This document shows positions 1 to 8,838 of a stretch of DNA of 64,000 bases, in pieces (position 1 is the first letter of the stretch; each line of letters begins with the position of its first letter). Made by a program: the position numbers and the translations under genes. Source of the stretch: Bog-473 sp963824195 (GTDB lineage Bacteria > Actinomycetota > Acidimicrobiia > Acidimicrobiales > RAAP-2); NCBI GenBank assembly GCA_963824195.1, contig CAWGOJ010000008.1, positions 1 to 64,000 on the forward strand, in the 5' to 3' direction. The notes under the pieces were generated by a model that was not told where the DNA came from, did not search any database, and saw only the letters and a list, made by a program, of their open reading frames with translations.

Positions 1-52
1 GGCGGGATGCTACCGGGGCCGTTCCGGGGGCCGTGAAGGGCACCAGTATCCT

Positions 53-3000
53 GTGGGGGTGGTGGCTCCCTCTCCTGAACTCCTCGGCCGGCTCAATCCG
101 TCCGCATCTACGTACCTGCAGGCGTTGCGCGACCGCGTCGTCATCTTCGACGGCGCCATGGGAACGAACCTGCAGCTCCTCGGCCTCGGCCCCGACGACT
201 TCGGCGGCCCGGACCTCGAGGGGTGCAACGAGTGGCTCGTCGAGACGCGACCGGACCTGGTGGCCCAGGTGCACCGCTCCTTCTTCGAGGTGGGCTGCGA
301 CGTCGTCGAGACCGACACCTTCGGCTCGACCTCGGTCGTCCTCGCCGAGTACGGGCTGGCGGACCGGGCACGCGAGCTGACGAGGAGGGCCGCCGAGCTG
401 ACGTGCGCCGTGCGGGACGAGTTCTCGACGCCCGAGCGCCCTCGCTGGGTGGCGGGCTCCATGGGCCCGGGCACGAAGTTCCCCACCCTCGGGCACATCT
501 CCTACGCCGAGTTCCGCGACGCGTACGAAGAGCAGGCCCTCGGCCTCCTCGAGGGCGGCGTGGACCTCCTGCTCATCGAGACGCAGTTCGACCTGCTCTC
601 CATAAAGGCCGCCATCAACGGCGCCCGGCGCGCCATGGTGGCACTCGACCGGCGGGTGCCGCTGCAGGCGCAAGTGACGATCGAGCTCACCGGCCGCATG
701 CTGCCCGGCACCGAGATCGGCGCCGCCCTCACCGTGCTCGACTCGATGCAGGTCGACGTCGCCGGCCTCAACTGCGCCACCGGACCGGTCGAGATGAGCG
801 AGGCACTGCGCCACCTCTCGGCGGCCAGCCGCGTCCCCATCGCCTGCGTCCCCAATGCGGGCCTCCCGTCGGTCGTCGACGGCAACATGCACTACGACCT
901 CACGCCCGAGGACCTGGCGGAGCACCTGCACCGCTTCGTGACCGAGTTCGGCGTCTCCGCCATCGGCGGATGCTGCGGGACGACCCCGGCCCACCTGGCC
1001 GCCGTGGTCGAGCGCTGCGCCGGCGCGACCCCTGCCGCTCGCACCCCGGTGCACGAGCCCGCCGCGGCTTCCATATACACCTCCGTCCCCTTCCGCCAGG
1101 ACACCTCCTTCCTCGTCGTCGGCGAGCGCACCAACGCCAACGGCTCCAAGGCGTTCCGCGAGGCGATGCTGGAGGGCGACTGGGACACCTGTGTGGCCAT
1201 GGCCCGCGACCAGGTCAAGGAGGGCTCCCACCTCATCGACGTCTGCGTCGACTACACGGGTGCCGACGGTGTGGCGGACATGACCGAGGTGGCGCGCCGC
1301 TTCTGCACGCAGTCGAGCGTGCCGCTCATGGTCGACTCCACCGAGGGCCCCGTCGTGCGCGCCGCGCTGGAGTGGATCGGCGGCCGGCCCATCCTGAATT
1401 CGGTCAACCTCGAGGAGGGCGACGAGCCCGGCACCCGGCTCGACACGTTCCTGCGGCTCGCCCGCGAGTTCGGGGCCGGTGTCGTCTGCACCTGCATCGA
1501 CGAAGAGGGCCAGGCCCGCACAGCCGAGTGGAAGCTGCGGGCGGCCAGGAACATCCGCGACATCGCCGTCGAGCGCTACGGCCTGGCGCCCGAGGACCTG
1601 CTCTTCGACCCGCTCGCCCTCCCGCTCTCGACGGGAATGGAGGAGAGCCGCAACGACGGGATCGAGACCATCGAGGGCATCCGCGCCATCAAGGCGGAGC
1701 TGCCCGGCGTCTCCACCATCCTCGGGCTCTCCAACGTGTCCTTCGGACTCAACCCGGCTGCCCGCCAGGTGCTCAATTCCGTGTTCCTGCACGAGTGTGT
1801 GGAGGCCGGCCTGGACTCGGCGATCGTGCACGCGTCCAAGATCCTCCCCCTCTCGCGCATCGACGACCGGGCGAAGGAGATCTGCCTCGACCTGGTCTAC
1901 AACCGCCGCACGGACGATTACGACCCGCTACAAGAGCTCCTGGCGCTGTTCGAGGGGGTCAAGGTCAATGCCGGCGCCGCGGACGAGCACCTCGACTGGC
2001 CGGTCGACCGCCGTCTGGCCCAGCGCATCATCGACGGCAACCGCAACGGGCTCGATGGCGACCTGACCGAGGCGCTGGAGTCGGGGCTCGGGGCGCTCGC
2101 CATCGTGAACGACATCCTGCTGGAGGGCATGAAGGTCGTCGGTGAGCGCTTTGCCTCGGGTGAGATGCAGCTGCCCTTCGTGCTGCAGTCGGCCGAGACG
2201 ATGAAGTCCGCGGTGGCCTTCCTCGAGCCCCACATGGAGAAGGCCGACCAGGGAGGCAAGGGCACCGTCGTGCTGGCCACGGTGAAGGGCGACGTGCACG
2301 ACATCGGGAAGAACCTGGTCGACATCATTCTCACCAACAATGGCTATGAGGTGGTGAACCTCGGGATCAAGGTCGGCATCAACGAGATGATCGCGGCGGC
2401 CGAAGAGCACCAGGCGGACGCCATCGGCATGAGCGGCCTGCTGGTCAAGTCGACCTTGATCATGCGCGAGAACCTGGTCGAGCTCAACGACCGCTCGCTG
2501 GCGGAGATCCCCGTCCTGCTGGGCGGGGCAGCGCTGACGCGCACCTATGTCGAGCGGGACCTGCGCGAGGTGTACGACGGGCGGCTCTTCTACGGGCGCG
2601 ACGCCTTCGAGGGCCTGCGGACGATGGACCGGCTGGTGGAGCTGAAGCGCACCGGCGAGGACGACCCCGACTTCGGGCGCGTGATCTCGGAGAAGAACGT
2701 CCCCCGGCGCAGCCGGCTCGACGACCAGGATCCGTCCCCGGTGGAGGGGCAGCCGGCCCGGTCCGCCGTCGCGGCGGACAACAAGCTGTTCACCCCGCCC
2801 TTCGTCGGCAGCCGGGTGGCGGTGGGCATCCCGCTCGACGACGTCGCCCAGTACCTGAACCTGACGGCGCTCTTCCGCAACCAGTGGGGCTTCCGGCCCG
2901 AGGGCGGCGAGAACGACGCGGAATTCAAGGACCGGGTGAAGGCGACCCTGCGCGACGAACTCAGCAAAGCCAAGGAGGCCGACCTGCTGGTGCCGTCGGT

Positions 3001-3571
3001 GGCCTACGGCCACTTCGCCGCCAACGCCGAGGGCAACGACCTCGTCATCTGGAAGGACGAGTCGCGGTCGTCGGAGTGGATGCGCTTCACCTTCCCGCGC
3101 CAGCGCAAGGAGCCCTGGCTGTGCATCGCCGACTTCTTCCGCCCGGTCGGCTCGGGTGACGAGGAATTCGCCAGCTTCATGCTGTGCACCATCGGCGCGC
3201 GGGCCTCCGAGGAGGCGGCTCGCCTCTTCGCCGAGAACGAGTACCAGAACTACCTCTTCCTGCACGGCCTCAGCGTCGAGATGGCCGAGGCGACGGCCGA
3301 GTACTGGCACCGCCGCATCCGCGAGGAGCTCGGGTTCGTGGGCGAGGACGGCCCCACGCTGACCGGCCTGTTCCGCCAGGCCTACCGGGGTGGGCGCTAC
3401 TCGTGGGGGTACCCCGCCTGCCCGGATCTCACGGACAACGCCAAGGTGGTGGAGCTGCTGGGAGGAGACCGCATCGGCGTCACCGTCAGCGAGGGGTTCC
3501 AGCTCAACCCCGAGCAGACCACCGACGCCATCATCTGCCACCACCCAGAGGCCAAGTACTTCGTCGCGTGA
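53..3571 (+). CDS. metH: Cobalamin-dependent methionine synthase
   Basis: Cytosolic enzyme moving a methyl group from 5-methyltetrahydrofolate to homocysteine via cobalamin; 1172 residues, full length for MetH. All four modules are visible. The homocysteine-binding barrel (about 1-320) has its zinc cysteines in LNCATG near 240 and GGCCGTT near 306-307. The pterin-binding barrel spans about 345-620. The cobalamin module has the DVHDIG motif near 746, where His is the cobalt ligand. The AdoMet reactivation domain is at the C-terminus. Translation starts at GTG 53. Its TGA overlaps the GTG at 3568 of the following broken gene. Only 52 bases precede it, so a B12 riboswitch cannot be assessed. Confidence 0.97.
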   Translation: MGVVAPSPELLGRLNPSASTYLQALRDRVVIFDGAMGTNLQLLGLGPDDFGGPDLEGCNEWLVETRPDLVAQVHRSFFEVGCDVVETDTFGSTSVVLAEYGLADRARELTRRAAELTCAVRDEFSTPERPRWVAGSMGPGTKFPTLGHISYAEFRDAYEEQALGLLEGGVDLLLIETQFDLLSIKAAINGARRAMVALDRRVPLQAQVTIELTGRMLPGTEIGAALTVLDSMQVDVAGLNCATGPVEMSEALRHLSAASRVPIACVPNAGLPSVVDGNMHYDLTPEDLAEHLHRFVTEFGVSAIGGCCGTTPAHLAAVVERCAGATPAARTPVHEPAAASIYTSVPFRQDTSFLVVGERTNANGSKAFREAMLEGDWDTCVAMARDQVKEGSHLIDVCVDYTGADGVADMTEVARRFCTQSSVPLMVDSTEGPVVRAALEWIGGRPILNSVNLEEGDEPGTRLDTFLRLAREFGAGVVCTCIDEEGQARTAEWKLRAARNIRDIAVERYGLAPEDLLFDPLALPLSTGMEESRNDGIETIEGIRAIKAELPGVSTILGLSNVSFGLNPAARQVLNSVFLHECVEAGLDSAIVHASKILPLSRIDDRAKEICLDLVYNRRTDDYDPLQELLALFEGVKVNAGAADEHLDWPVDRRLAQRIIDGNRNGLDGDLTEALESGLGALAIVNDILLEGMKVVGERFASGEMQLPFVLQSAETMKSAVAFLEPHMEKADQGGKGTVVLATVKGDVHDIGKNLVDIILTNNGYEVVNLGIKVGINEMIAAAEEHQADAIGMSGLLVKSTLIMRENLVELNDRSLAEIPVLLGGAALTRTYVERDLREVYDGRLFYGRDAFEGLRTMDRLVELKRTGEDDPDFGRVISEKNVPRRSRLDDQDPSPVEGQPARSAVAADNKLFTPPFVGSRVAVGIPLDDVAQYLNLTALFRNQWGFRPEGGENDAEFKDRVKATLRDELSKAKEADLLVPSVAYGHFAANAEGNDLVIWKDESRSSEWMRFTFPRQRKEPWLCIADFFRPVGSGDEEFASFMLCTIGARASEEAARLFAENEYQNYLFLHGLSVEMAEATAEYWHRRIREELGFVGEDGPTLTGLFRQAYRGGRYSWGYPACPDLTDNAKVVELLGGDRIGVTVSEGFQLNPEQTTDAIICHHPEAKYFVA

Positions 3572-4354
3572 GGGCGGTCCGGCCGGCGGCCCGCGCCTGG
3601 GTCGCCGGTGGCCTGGTGCTGTGCGGCCTCCTCGCGTTCCGCGGGTCCGACCGCGGAGCGTCGGGACCCGCTCCCCCCTGGGCTCCGTGGTCGTCACCGA
3701 CCTGGGGCCGGGCTAGACCGTCACGTCGCAGGGTCCGCTCGACGCCTCGGAGTTGGCCTCCAGCTCGCCGGACCCGTCGGCTGCCGCGAGCGCGCTGGCG
3801 ACCCTGGCCAGGACGATCAGCACCTACGAGCGGGTGTGGCAGACCTCCGGTGGCCGCAACGAGGTGCAGGACCTCCTGGTCCGCTTCCCCTCCACCGTCG
3901 GGGCGCACGTCTTCCTGCAGGCGGCGCAGCACTCTCTCCAATCCGGCCAGATCGTGAGCTCGGGACCCGCTGGCCGGCATCCCCGGTGAGCGCCCAGACG
4001 ACCTACTTCGGCTCGACCACCCAGGCGGGCGTCGGGCAGGCGATCACCATGCGCGCCGGCATCTACGTGAACCTGTTGTCGTTCTTCTCGGCCGCCTCGG
4101 GCCACACGCAACCGATCACGCCCGCTGCCGCCGAACGGGTCGCCGCCGCCCAGCACAAAGCGATGGTGGCGGCGCCCGGGGGTGCGGCGGCGCCGTCGCC
4201 GACGACGTCCAAGAAGGCGGTCTCGCTCGGCTCCATCGGCGTGGCGGTGCTCGTCGTCGCCGTCCTCGCCACCGCCCTGGTGACGCCGGCCGCGATGCGG
4301 CGGCGGGCGGGCGGCCCCGCCGCCGCATCGCCGGAACCACCCCTCACCAGATGA
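3568..4354 (+). pseudogene. Broken envelope protein gene downstream of metH
   Basis: Pieces of one protein lie in successive frames. A GTG at 3568, overlapping the metH stop, starts a hydrophobic leader (AGGLVLCGLLAF). The reading then has to change frame near 3620-3670 to continue through LGSVVVTDLGPG. It meets an in-frame TAG at 3714-3716 and resumes as an alpha-helical region with ISTYERVW and FPSTVGAHVFLQAAQHSLQS. Near 3960-3985 it changes frame again into TTYFGSTTQAGVG and a C-terminal membrane helix (GVAVLVVAVLATALV) followed by arginines. This looks like a secreted protein with a C-terminal membrane anchor of unknown function. Either the gene is decayed or the sequence has several errors; the stop codon as well as two shifts favours decay. 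It converges on the membrane protein ending at 4344. Confidence 0.6.
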
Positions 4355-5639
4355 GGGACTGGGTGAACAGCTGCGCCAACCCGACGGCGAGAACAGCGGC
4401 GACACCCACCAGGGCTACCTGCAGCACTCGTGGCAGGCGGGTGCACAGGGCGACGCAGGGGACGAGCAGGGCCTCCATCCGGTAGCGGCCCAAGGTCGGG
4501 CCGTCGACCAGGGGCGCCAGCCAGAACACGACGGTGTAGCTGAGGAGCACCCAATCCGCCCGGCTCACGGGCCGACGTCGCAGGGTCCAGACGATGAGGC
4601 CGATGACAAGTGCGGCGACAAATGCCGTCTGCGCCTTCGGAATCAGGTAGTTGTAGCCCGGGTTCGGGTCCTGCAGGGGGTACTTCGCCGGTGGACCGCC
4701 GGTGAAGGCCATCACGAACGTCGTCACGGGATCATGGAGGCCGTTGCCGTACTTCGACTGGTCCTTGAAGTAATCGGTCCAGTTCCCGACCCACCACTGG
4801 GTGAGGAGCAGCACGGCGACGAACCCTGCCAGAGCGACACCGGCCGTTCGGGCGGCGCAATGCCACAGCGCCGGTCCGCGCTCGACAAGGACGGCGGCCA
4901 CGACGAGCACCACCACGATCAGTGGCCCGAGGGCGAAGGCCCATGTGCACAGCGCACCGACGAGTCCGGCGAGCAGGAAACGGCGCCGGATGAACAAAAT
5001 CAGGCACAGGACCGCAAGGAAGGTCAGGAGTGAGACCGGAAAGAGTGCGTAGGAGTACACCATCCCGGGGAAGCACGCGGCGAGTGCCAGGCAGCACAGG
5101 TGCGAGGAGGACCACGAGGGGCCGATGAGCACCCAGATCATCTGCAGGGTCAGGTAGGCGAACAGGATGGAGAGCGCCATCGCGGCGACGGGAAGCGGGA
5201 GCCCGAGGTGGCCGAGCATCGCGATCAGGCCCGGGTAGAGCGGCGACCAGCCGACCGTGCCACACATGGTGTGCGGCGGGAACAGCGCGGGATTGGTGCA
5301 CTGGGTGGCGGAATAGCCGTGCGCGGCGATCTCGAGATAGATGCCCGAGTCGAACCTGGACCAGTGCGCCGGTGAGAAGAAGGACCGAGCGCGTCCGTCC
5401 AGGATCGCCGCCAGGTACAGCAGCATCTCGGCGAAGACAACAGCCGCAATCGGGGGAACGATCCGCGTGGCCCATCTCCGCCGAGCTCGCCGGCGTCGCA
5501 TGCCAGATCGGCTGGTCGTCCCCTCCTCCGCGGTGTCCGTTCTCGCTAGAGGGGCGACGGCGGAGGTTTCCCCGAGGCCCGTGGGATCTGTGGGGCCGTC
5601 GTCGAGCGACGTCGTGTCGACGACCACTAGCACTGACAC
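4344..5639 (-). CDS. PIG-V-like membrane mannosyltransferase
   Basis: A 431-residue polytopic membrane protein. About 55 hydrophilic, arginine-rich residues precede the first helix; the rest is a series of about nine to ten hydrophobic segments. The first large extracytoplasmic loop has a W-x-R-F-D-S-G-I-Y-L-x-I-A-x-x-G-Y motif near residues 92-108. That motif is typical of GT-C mannosyltransferases related to GPI mannosyltransferase 2 (PIG-V); the Asp is the likely catalytic residue. Such enzymes use polyprenyl-phosphate sugars at the outer face of the membrane. It lies downstream of the lipoate genes on the same strand, with about 110 bases between. The acceptor is unknown. Confidence 0.7.
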   Translation of the reverse strand: MSVLVVVDTTSLDDGPTDPTGLGETSAVAPLARTDTAEEGTTSRSGMRRRRARRRWATRIVPPIAAVVFAEMLLYLAAILDGRARSFFSPAHWSRFDSGIYLEIAAHGYSATQCTNPALFPPHTMCGTVGWSPLYPGLIAMLGHLGLPLPVAAMALSILFAYLTLQMIWVLIGPSWSSSHLCCLALAACFPGMVYSYALFPVSLLTFLAVLCLILFIRRRFLLAGLVGALCTWAFALGPLIVVVLVVAAVLVERGPALWHCAARTAGVALAGFVAVLLLTQWWVGNWTDYFKDQSKYGNGLHDPVTTFVMAFTGGPPAKYPLQDPNPGYNYLIPKAQTAFVAALVIGLIVWTLRRRPVSRADWVLLSYTVVFWLAPLVDGPTLGRYRMEALLVPCVALCTRLPRVLQVALVGVAAVLAVGLAQLFTQSLIW

Positions 5640-5749
5640 CAGGAGAGCATTGCGCGGGCCTTATCTCGTCAGGAACCGGGGATGCATGCAGAGATCATCG
5701 CAGTCGAGGGACCGCAGTAGTTCGATGCACTGCCCGGCGAACGATCGGG

Positions 5750-6767
5750 TTAGTGCGCGAGGGTCACCCTACTCATGGGGCGTCGTGAGGCCGTCGACCT
5801 GGTCGCGGCCGTCGGTCGAGCGGCCATCGCCGCCTCGCGGGCGTGATAGCTCGAGCGGGTGAGCGGCGACGCCTCCACGTGGGCCACACCGAGCTCGGAC
5901 CCGGCCTGCCGCAGCCGGTCGAACTCCGCGGCAGCCCAGTAGCGGGACACGGGGAGATGCTCCCGGCTCGGACGCAGGTACTGCCCGATGGTGATGATGG
6001 AGACGCCGACGCCGTGCAGGTCGGCCATGGTCGCCATGACCTCGTCCTCGCGCTCCCCCAAACCCACCATGAGCCCCGACTTGGTGACCAGCCCGGCCGC
6101 TGCTGCCCGGGCGAGCACCCCCAGGCTCCGCGCGTAGCCCGCCGAGGGCCGCACCGCCCGCTGGAGCCGGGCCACCGTCTCGATGTTGTGGTTCAGCACG
6201 TCGGGCCGGGCCTCGAAGATGGTCTCGAGGGAGGCTCGCGTCACCCCGGCAGTCGGAGATGAGGACCTCGACCGTCGTTTCCGGGTTGCGGTCCCTGATC
6301 GCCCCGATCGTCTGCGCCATGGCGCCGGCTCCCCCGTCGGCCAGATCGTCACGGGCCACGCACGTCACCACGGCGTGGCCGAGCGCCATCCTCTCCACCG
6401 CACTGGCCACCCGTTCGGGCTCGTCGGGCGACAGCGGCAGCGGGTGGCGCGTGTCCACCTGGCAGAAGCCGCACGCCCGCGTGCAGCGTTCGCCGTTGAT
6501 CATGAAGGTCGCCGTGCCGTCCGCCCAGCACTCGTAGATGTTCGGGCACCCCGCTTCCTCGCAGACCGTGACGAGGCCGAGGTCGTGGATGGTCGCCCCG
6601 AGCTGGCGATAGCCCTTGCCTATGCGCACAGGGACCCGCACCGAGGGCGGCTTGCGCGCCGCGATGTCGAGGCCTTCCTCCGGAACCACCCCCGCCTGGC
6701 GCAGGCGGCGCAGCAGAGGCCGCTCGCCCGAGGTGGGCGACGCTGAGACCCCGGCAGGGCCGGTCAC
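5750..6767 (-). CDS. lipA: Lipoyl synthase half of a LipB-LipA fusion, with frameshift
   Basis: Radical SAM enzyme inserting two sulfurs into protein-bound octanoate. The auxiliary cluster cysteines are C289, C294 and C300 (C-x4-C-x5-C) and the radical SAM cluster is C315, C319, C322 (C-x3-C-x2-C), numbered from the fused start at 7427. The C-terminal RSSYHA motif supplying the serine ligand is present. No stop or clear start separates this half from LipB. The reading frame breaks at the GGG run 6229-6231: removing one base joins CRGDASL to LETIFEARPDVLNHN exactly as in LipA. The protein should end at 5750. The single indel in an essential function suggests a sequence error. Confidence 0.85.
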
Positions 6768-7427
6768 GACGTCGTGGCGCTCGACGCCGCCGTCGGCGAA
6801 GAGGGCAGCCGCCCGGGCCACGAAGGCCTCGACGACCTCGTCCATCGCCACGTCGATCCCCTCGGCGCGCAGCGAGGTCACCCCGCGGTCCGCGATGCCA
6901 CAGGGCACGATGTGCCCGAACATGTCGAGGTCAGGGGTGACGTTGAGGGCGACACCGTGGAGCGTGCGGCGGCGCCCCGGACCGACCCGCAGCGTCCGCA
7001 CCCCGATGGCCGCGATCTTCCTCGGGCTCGACCCGTCGCCGTCGATCCAGACGCCGGGGTACTCGTCCTCACTGGTCCCGCCGGGCAGTCCCAGATCGGC
7101 CAGCGTGTCGATCACGATCTGCTCCAGACGGTGCACGTGCTGGGGGCCCGATGCGGGGTGGTCGGGCACGCCGACGATCGGGTAGGCGACCAGCTGGCCG
7201 GGCCCGTGGTAGGTGACGTCACCGCCCCTGTCAGTGCGCTCGAGCGTCGCGCCGACCAGCGCGGGGTCGACCAGCACGTGGCGCTCGTCCGCGTGGGCTC
7301 CGAGCGTGTAGGTGTGCGGGTGCTCGAGGAGCAGGAGGTAGTCGTCTCCCGCTCCCGTGGCCAAAGCGTGCTGCAATGCGTATGCCTCGTGGTACGGGAC
7401 CTTCCCGAGCGACCGGATGCGCAGCAC
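6768..7427 (-). CDS. lipB: Octanoyl-[acyl carrier protein] transferase half of LipB-LipA fusion
   Basis: Transfers octanoate from acyl carrier protein to apo-lipoyl domains. Residues 1 to about 215 carry the LipB hallmarks: RGGDVTYHGPGQLVAYP near 67-83, the catalytic lysine K137 in PRKIAAIGV and the catalytic cysteine C176 in PCGIADRGVTSL. The frame runs on, without a stop, through about 40 variable residues into LipA, so both steps of lipoate synthesis are on one polypeptide. It starts at ATG 7427, 10 bases after the E2 gene ends at 7438, so it is probably co-transcribed with lpd and E2, the proteins it would modify. The boundary at 6768 is approximate. Confidence 0.9.
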
Positions 7428-7437
7428 CGGCGCCTCC

Positions 7438-8838
7438 TCAGAGCTCTGCAGCCCAGTCGCGGCTGCTCAGGAGCTCCGAGATCCGCGCCAGGAACAAGGA
7501 CACGTACGCCCCGTCGACCGCCCGGTGGTCCCAGCTCACGCCGAGGATGCCGGTGGAGTGGATGGCGATCGACTCCGATCCGTCGGGCTGGGTCACCACC
7601 ACCGGCCGGCGGGCGATGCCGTCGGTGGCCAGGATCGCGACCTGCGGCTGGTTGATGATCGGGACGGTGAAGTAGGTGCCGAAGGGGCCGTCGTTGGTGA
7701 TGGAGAACGTGCCCCCAGCGATGTCGTCGGCGTTGAGCTGGCGGCCCCGCGCCCGTTCCGCCAGGTCACGGATGCGCCGCGCCACACCGCGCAGCGTGAC
7801 CTCCTCGGCACCGTGGATGACCGGCACGATCAGGCCCTCATGGGACAGGTCCACCGCGATGCCGAGGTTGACCTCGGAGTGCACGAGCAGCGAGTCGTCG
7901 ACCACCGACGCGTTGAGCAGCGGGAAGTCGCGCAGCGCCTCCACCGCCGCCCGGGCGACGAACGGCAGGTAGGTCAGCGTGAACCCTTCCTCGGCCTTGA
8001 AGCGCTCGCCCCAGGCGGCGCGCACGCGCTCGACGGCCTCGAAGTCGACCTCGTTGGCGATGAACGCATGGGGCGAGGTCGCCTTCGACCGCACCATGTG
8101 CTCGGCGGTCCGGCGCCGCATGTTGGAGAAGGGGACGAGCTGATCCCCGGCGCGGCGGAACGACGCCATGGAGACTCCTGGTGCCGGCGGCGCGCTGGCC
8201 ACCGGCATCGCTGGCGGGGCGGGCGTGACCGGTGCCGCGGGCGCTGATGGTGCGGCGGGCGCCGGTGGCGCCGGTGTGGCCGTCTGGGCCGCCGAACGGC
8301 GAGACTCGACCACCCGCAGCGCGTCCTCCCGCGTGATGCGCCCGCCGGCTCCGGTCCCCGTCACCTCCGACTCGCTGATGCCGTTCTCGGCCAGGAGCTT
8401 GCGCACGATCGGTGACAGCAGGAGGGGCTCGGAGCCATTGCCATCGGCGGCCCCCGCGGCCGGTGCGGGCGCGGGCGTCTCCGCCGGTGCCGGTGCCGAC
8501 GTCGGAGGTGGTGGTGGGGGCGCTGCCGTGGCGGGCTCGGGCTGAGGCGCCGGTGGCTCGGCCGTGCCGGCGGCGGGCGTGCCGCCGGGGGCCGACGATC
8601 CCGCGCCGTCGCCGATCACGGCGAGCCTGACGCCCACCTCGACCGTCTCGCCCTCGGGGACGAGGATCTCGGTCAGGACGCCGGCCGCGGGAGAGGGCAC
8701 CTCGGAGTCGACCTTGTCGGTCGAGACCTCGAAGAGCGGCTCGTCGCGCTCGACTGGGTCCCCTATGGACTTCATCCAGCGGGTGATCGTGCCCTCGGTC
8801 ACGGTCTCGCCGAGTTGCGGCATCATGACGTCAGCCAA
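7438..8838 (-). CDS. dlaT: 2-oxoacid dehydrogenase E2, dihydrolipoamide acyltransferase
   Basis: Core acyltransferase of a pyruvate or 2-oxoglutarate dehydrogenase complex, 466 residues. One N-terminal lipoyl domain (1-76) carries the lipoylated lysine K42 in STDKVDSEV. A long Ala/Pro linker follows, then a peripheral-subunit-binding domain beginning LLSPIVRKLLAENG, a second Ala/Pro linker and the catalytic domain with the DHRAVDG motif near the C-terminus. The start ATG at 8838 overlaps the end of lpd (8831) by 8 bases; lipB starts 10 bases downstream. With aceE nearby it most likely serves pyruvate dehydrogenase, possibly also 2-oxoglutarate dehydrogenase as mycobacterial DlaT does. Confidence 0.9.
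   Translation of the reverse strand: MADVMMPQLGETVTEGTITRWMKSIGDPVERDEPLFEVSTDKVDSEVPSPAAGVLTEILVPEGETVEVGVRLAVIGDGAGSSAPGGTPAAGTAEPPAPQPEPATAAPPPPPPTSAPAPAETPAPAPAAGAADGNGSEPLLLSPIVRKLLAENGISESEVTGTGAGGRITREDALRVVESRRSAAQTATPAPPAPAAPSAPAAPVTPAPPAMPVASAPPAPGVSMASFRRAGDQLVPFSNMRRRTAEHMVRSKATSPHAFIANEVDFEAVERVRAAWGERFKAEEGFTLTYLPFVARAAVEALRDFPLLNASVVDDSLLVHSEVNLGIAVDLSHEGLIVPVIHGAEEVTLRGVARRIRDLAERARGRQLNADDIAGGTFSITNDGPFGTYFTVPIINQPQVAILATDGIARRPVVVTQPDGSESIAIHSTGILGVSWDHRAVDGAYVSLFLARISELLSSRDWAAEL

Noticed and set aside
1928..3697. Minus-strand open frame of 589 codons
   Set aside because: It is antisense to metH, whose domains are unmistakable. Long open antisense frames are normal in DNA of this GC content.
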